From: Amoebidium appalachense
Taxonomy: Eukaryota > Ichthyosporea
NCBI GenBank assembly: GCA_963693365.1
Contig: CAVNZM010000001.1
Location: 14,694,001 to 14,758,000 of the forward strand
Reading direction: 5' to 3'
Length of the DNA: 64,000 nt
This document shows, piece after piece, positions 60,974 through 64,000 of the stretch (position 1 is its first letter; each line of letters opens with the position of its first letter). The position numbers were made by a program, and so were the translations under genes. A model generated the notes under the pieces. It saw only the letters and a list, made by a program, of their open reading frames with translations, did not search any database and was not told where the DNA came from.

Positions 60974-63072
60974 CAGGGCCCCCGGGGGGTTAGAGTAGGG
61001 CAGCTGGGCCCGAGTGAGGGTTGGCAGGGAGAGCAGCGGGGCCCTGTGCAGGGGAATGTGCCCGAGCACGCGGGGGTGTGGGCGGACACAGAGGTAGAAG
61101 AAGGGGGGGAGGGAGTGCTAGGTGAGTGTAAGGGGGGGAGGCTCGTGGGATGGGGGGGGGGAGTAAAATTATGTGCAGTGGCCAGAATAAACGTCTTTGT
61201 GTAGGGACATTTATTCTTGACGCGCGCGGGCGCCGTAGTTGGCCTGCGAAATTTTGTACTCAGCCCTATTGGCCCGTTCTCCCGAGCTCCGTTTCCCTGT
61301 ACTCGTGTGTCCTAGCTCCTAACCCCTATGTTCTAGCTGTGTGTGTGGGTGTGCGCGTAGACTAGGCATTGTGCTTGCAGTCTTTGCGGGGGTGTGTGCC
61401 AGAGCAGAGCGGGCACACGTGGGAGAAGGGGCGGGGCTGCTTAGCGCAGGACCGACCGTTGATGTGGAAATTCCTGCAGTGCGTCGCGGGTAGATCCACG
61501 GGTCGGGCCGGTTTTGCCGGGCCGGGTTGCGGGCCAGGGCGGTTAGGGGTTTGACCCCCGCCGGGCTTGTGGGGCGGCTTAAAGCCGTCAAGACCACAGC
61601 CGGGCTTGGGGTACATGGGGCAGGCCGCGCTGGGGTGGTCGGGGAAGCCACAGCGCTGACATGCGTCCGGGATGAGCAGAGTGGGTGGCAGGAGGAGATC
61701 CTGGTGGAGTTGGGCGAGCAGGTTGGGACACTCGATCGGAGCCCGACCCTGCTGGTGGGCAACGGTTCGGGCGTATACGTCATAGTTGTGGATCTGGGCC
61801 CACGGGTATCGGGTGCTGAGGCGAGTGATGTGCTGAGTCCAAAGTACGTCTTTGTCCGTGGGGAGGCCGAGGTGGTGCTTGGCGGCCATGTAATGGGTCC
61901 AAGCTTGGATCCAAATGACGAGTGAACGCAGGGGAACGGGTTTGTCTTGGCGAAAAGTCTCGATGCTGCCGTCGTCGGCCATGCGCAGATGCTGACCTTT
62001 CTTGGATGGGGCCAGGAGGGCGGCGGGGGTGAACTTATACAGGTCGACGAAACGATTGGCGCGCAAATCTGCCAGCACATCCGCGGGGGGAAGCGGGAGT
62101 GTGCCCGGCTGAATGTCGCCAGTGTTCTCACCTGTGATGGGGGGCGCGGGCAGGGCAGGTAGGTCTAGGTCAGGGCTGAGATGCAGCCCCGGGGAAACCT
62201 CCCCGGGTGCGGAGGGCGCGGCGGGGGGTGCGGGAGGGTCGCGGTTGGTGAGAGCAGCCAGGACGCCAGCCATCTGGGTGCTGATGGCGGTGAGGGCGGC
62301 AAGGACGGCGTCTTGAGAAGTCATCTGCGGGGACGGCGGGGCCTGAGGGGGGACTTCAGGAGTGGAGGGGAGAGTAGCCGGCGGGTCCGGGTCCGTGGTG
62401 GTATGGGCCGCTGGAGGCGCGTCAGTGTCCGCGGGAGCGTTGGTCAGCCTGTGGCGGAGGTCGCTGCGGGTCAGGCGCTTAGGTGCCGCGGCAGGGGCGG
62501 GGGCTGAGGCCTGGCGCTTTTTCGGCGGCATGCTGACCGGCGTAGGGAAAGATAGGGAGAATGAAAAGAAAATATAGCTGTAAAGCTGTAGGTGCTAAAC
62601 ACAGAAGATGTGTTTGTTGCTTGCTGATCTGCTAAAAAACTGTCGTGCTTATATACCTAAGGCTACCGAACTGAACCAATCAAAATCGATCTAGTGTTAT
62701 GTGGAATCTGATCCTGAGCCAATCAAACTTGGTCTAGTGATCTGTGGAATCTGATGTTTGATCGGCTAATAGGTGCCCGTATGTGGGCCGCCGAACGCGA
62801 ACTGCTAAAACATGAAACGAAGCCTGTTGATATTGGACACCCATCCTACGTGTTTACCCAGAAAAATATTTATGTCAATAATTTCCACAAATAAAAACCA
62901 TGCCAGATGCACTGCAATCTTTCGTAATATTTATATGTGTGACTTCCACAGATAGCTGCAATGGCTGCGGCAGAATACAGCAGCCGGACGCCCCCAAACC
63001 CAGTTGCACAAGTTGATGGAAAGTCAGTACCAATACTGCAGCTGCAGCCTGATGCCTTCTGTACTATGCATA
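59221..63072 (+). CDS. Unrecognised gene: two exons flanking a retroelement-bearing intron
   Basis: The exon at 59221-59389 ends gttgaag/gtgagc. It reads protein-like, including KYLTRWGPYGSTSKQYSDKL and PERIWYEFRPTIIQLKIIG. Exon 62956-63072 begins after cacagatag and ends catA/gtacgt. It contains MAAAEYSSRTPPNPVAQVDG and VPILQLQPDAFCTMH. They join in phase 1 with an open frame if the acceptor is the TAG at 62953-62955; the stronger CAG four bases earlier gives a stop. The intron holds a 3.4-kb retroelement and would otherwise be about 104 bases. The frame upstream of 59221 is open to 59014 apart from one TAG, so the first exon may be longer. No domain was recognised. The strand pattern around IWYEF recalls galactose-binding-like folds, but this is not evidence. 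Continuation to the right was not found. Confidence 0.4.
59417..61069 (-). CDS. Reverse transcriptase-RNase H polyprotein (DIRS-like), 550 codons
   Basis: Frame from ATG 61069 with a poly-Pro stretch (residues about 34-46) encoded by the G run at 60931-60970. RT motifs: PKYRRIHHLSWPRGSSVND (about 177-195), YMAVADVQAAFRHMP (about 223-237), LPFFLKSSPAIWERIA (about 260-275), HYVDDWIIVAP with the catalytic Asp pair (292-302) and IFIGIEFDS (about 338-346). The RNase H domain keeps LATDAAGS (Asp about 453), SSVIELLAI (Glu about 494) and ILCDNTGAV (Asp about 519), then diverges. The last about 20 codons, from YKYYERLQCIWHD, lie in the 39-base duplication and host flank. The frame is intact up to that point, so the insertion is probably young. 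Confidence 0.88.
59437..59475. repeat. 39-base direct repeat, left copy
   Basis: Begins catgccagatgcactgcaat and ends taatatttatatg. Identical to 62899-62937. Interpreted as a target-site duplication of the inserted retroelement. Confidence 0.92.
61362..62531 (-). CDS. Gag-like protein of the retroelement, 389 residues
   Basis: ATG 62531 starts a basic MPPKKRQASAPAPAAAPKR, followed by a Pro/Ala/Asp-rich region and a helical middle part (LADLRANRFVDLYKFTPAAL, then WIQAWTHYMAAKHHLG). A CCHC-type knuckle C-x2-C-x4-H-x4-C (CQRCGFPDHPSAAC) lies near residue 290, and further Cys/His pairs near the C-terminus include HVCPLCSGTHPRKDCKH. This is the layout of retroelement Gag, which packages RNA. The frame is fully intact. 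Confidence 0.85.
   Translation of the reverse strand: MPPKKRQASAPAPAAAPKRLTRSDLRHRLTNAPADTDAPPAAHTTTDPDPPATLPSTPEVPPQAPPSPQMTSQDAVLAALTAISTQMAGVLAALTNRDPPAPPAAPSAPGEVSPGLHLSPDLDLPALPAPPITGENTGDIQPGTLPLPPADVLADLRANRFVDLYKFTPAALLAPSKKGQHLRMADDGSIETFRQDKPVPLRSLVIWIQAWTHYMAAKHHLGLPTDKDVLWTQHITRLSTRYPWAQIHNYDVYARTVAHQQGRAPIECPNLLAQLHQDLLLPPTLLIPDACQRCGFPDHPSAACPMYPKPGCGLDGFKPPHKPGGGQTPNRPGPQPGPAKPARPVDLPATHCRNFHINGRSCAKQPRPFSHVCPLCSGTHPRKDCKHNA
62648..62655 (-). promoter_or_regulatory. TATA box of the retroelement
   Basis: Minus-strand TATATAAG lies about 117 bases upstream of the gag ATG and directly downstream of the 43-base repeats. Confidence 0.6.
62671..62755 (-). repeat. Two 43-base promoter repeats with inverted CCAAT motifs
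   Basis: Two copies of ctgarccaatcaaa, tctagtg, tgtggaatctgat are offset by 43 bases. On the coding strand each carries TTTGATTGG. Their place just upstream of the TATA box suggests an upstream activating array. Confidence 0.75.
62899..62937. repeat. 39-base direct repeat, right copy
   Basis: Identical to 59437-59475. It is followed 14 bases on by an acceptor-like cttccacag, as expected if it belongs to the host intron and not to the element. Confidence 0.92.
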
Positions 63073-63211
63073 GTACGTCTGACAGCACCCCATCGAATTT
63101 GACCCTCACCTCCCAACCGCCCTCTCCCCCCCTCCCCCTCCCCCCACCTTCGAAAAGTTCGGCCTCATCCCCCCCTCCTCCCCAGTTGCTTTTCTCCCCA
63201 ACCTGCATCCA

Positions 63212-63258
<47 letters not shown>

Positions 63259-64000
63259 ACCACCACCACCACCACCACCACCACCACCGCCACCACACAC
63301 ACACACACACACACCCCACCCTCCTTTCTCCCCCAAGTTGCATCCCCTTATCCAGGACCTCCACACCCCGTCACCACAAATACACATTTACTTTGCACAA
63401 AAGCCAGGTGACCCTCCACCGGTGAGGCTGGGGTGTAAAGCCTGGGCGGCGTATACTAGTAGTTAGGATTGGTAACGCCGTGTTAGCTTAATTAGCTGAT
63501 TGCACCTTCAACCTTCAACACCCTAACTAGGGTACAGTACGGTAGGCAGTACGGTGCTGTGTGGAAGTCGGTAATTCCTATGAGGTCCCCAGGGGGTTCC
63601 CTCCGGGAGCAAACCGCGAAAAAAAAAAAACCAAAAAAAGCCTGGTAAAACTCCAGGCTCAACCATTTCGTTTAAGAAAGAAGAAAGGAAATTTCAGTAC
63701 AAAGTCTTCTTGATGCAAAGAAGTACTGACACCTTCCTTTGCCATTCCCCCCCCCCCCCCCCCCCCCCCCCCCAGCAGAGCCCGAAAGTTGCTAACAAAT
63801 GTGCCCTGTTTCATGATTGCAATTGTTATAAATTTATCAACCCCCTTCCCCCCCCCCTCCTCCCTATCCCCCCCCCCCCCCCCCCCCCCTCCCCCCCCTC
63901 CACCCCGCCCCACGGCAGCCGCCTCCCACCTCTACCCTCCATATACCCACACAATTGTTGTACATTGTCGATTACTAACCCCTAGTACTCATGTGCCCCT
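63073..64000. repeat. Right-edge low-complexity region
   Basis: C/T runs (63120-63180), a C run of about 47 (63212-63258) running into (CAC)n and (CA)n (63259-63315), about 300 bases unique, an A-rich patch (63619-63638), and C runs at 63748-63773 and 63850-63889. A tiny exon at 63404-63417 (after aaaagccag, before gtgagg) is conceivable for the + strand gene but unsupported. Confidence 0.6.

Larger units (their letters stand above)
59476..62898 (-). mobile_element. Gag-Pol retroelement with DIRS-like reverse transcriptase, truncated at its 3' end
   Basis: A 3.4-kb insertion on the minus strand: promoter with TATA box and 43-base repeats, gag (62531-61362), a 292-base spacer, then RT-RNase H (61069 to the left boundary). 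It has no LTRs, no tyrosine recombinase, no integrase and no protease motif. The RT (YVDD, LPFFLKSSPAIW) and its fused RNase H resemble DIRS/Ngaro-type elements. Pol reads across the boundary into host sequence and stops at 59417, so the element lost everything after the third RNase H catalytic Asp. Insertion within an intron of a + strand gene means it is antisense to its host. Confidence 0.8.

Noticed and set aside
61362-62131. Second minus-strand frame (270 codons) overlapping gag
   Set aside because: Ser/Pro/Thr-rich composition without motifs. It is the shifted reading of the gag frame, which has start, knuckle and stop.

Overview
The window is nuclear DNA from an intron-rich eukaryote. 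Its genes are cut by GT-AG introns, and about half of the sequence is low-complexity DNA: (CA)n/(TG)n, (CT)n/(GA)n, and homopolymer C or G runs of up to about 45 bases. It also carries eukaryote-only genes and retrotransposons. The lineage cannot be fixed from this sequence. I read it as a protist or another poorly sampled eukaryote.

Layout. 74-5315 (-) holds six N-terminal exons of a PUS7/TruD-type pseudouridine synthase that runs off the left edge. 6992-15495 (+) is a complete 13-exon serine carboxypeptidase of 443 residues with all three catalytic residues. 15496-33657 has no convincing host gene. It holds a possible retroelement ORF remnant (16415-16969, -), a segmental duplication of about 3 kb (17.04-20.0 and 25.65-28.3 kb), a tandem duplication of about 2.1 kb between those copies (20.13-24.27 kb), and several minisatellites. 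34413-35689 (-) is an intronless, secreted protein of six six-cysteine repeats, broken by one frameshift and one in-frame TGA at a conserved Trp. 39047-43146 (-) is a degenerate non-LTR retrotransposon (ORF1 remnant, AP-endonuclease, reverse transcriptase). It is split at 41094-42259 by a short non-autonomous LTR element (TRIM) with two LTRs, a GATCT target duplication and a primer site complementary to the initiator-tRNA anticodon arm. 44275-49002 (+) is a seven-exon kinetochore Spc25. 51258-54427 (-) is a three-exon universal stress protein. Starting 183 bases away and facing the other way is a small unnamed gene (54611-55042, +). 56719-57972 (+) is a two-exon, 59-residue protein like Stf2/Tma10. 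59221-63072 (+) has exons of an unrecognised gene. The intron between them has received a 3.4-kb reverse-transcribing element (59476-62898, -; gag plus DIRS-like RT-RNase H) flanked by a 39-base direct duplication.

The host genes are unrelated housekeeping functions (RNA modification, vacuolar proteolysis, chromosome segregation, stress) and do not form a pathway. What links them is architecture: mostly phase-0 or phase-1 introns, exons of 24-183 bases, and introns filled with microsatellites that often run right up to the splice sites. All splice models were built by eye from reading frame, GT/AG signals and family resemblance. No transcript evidence or database search was available.
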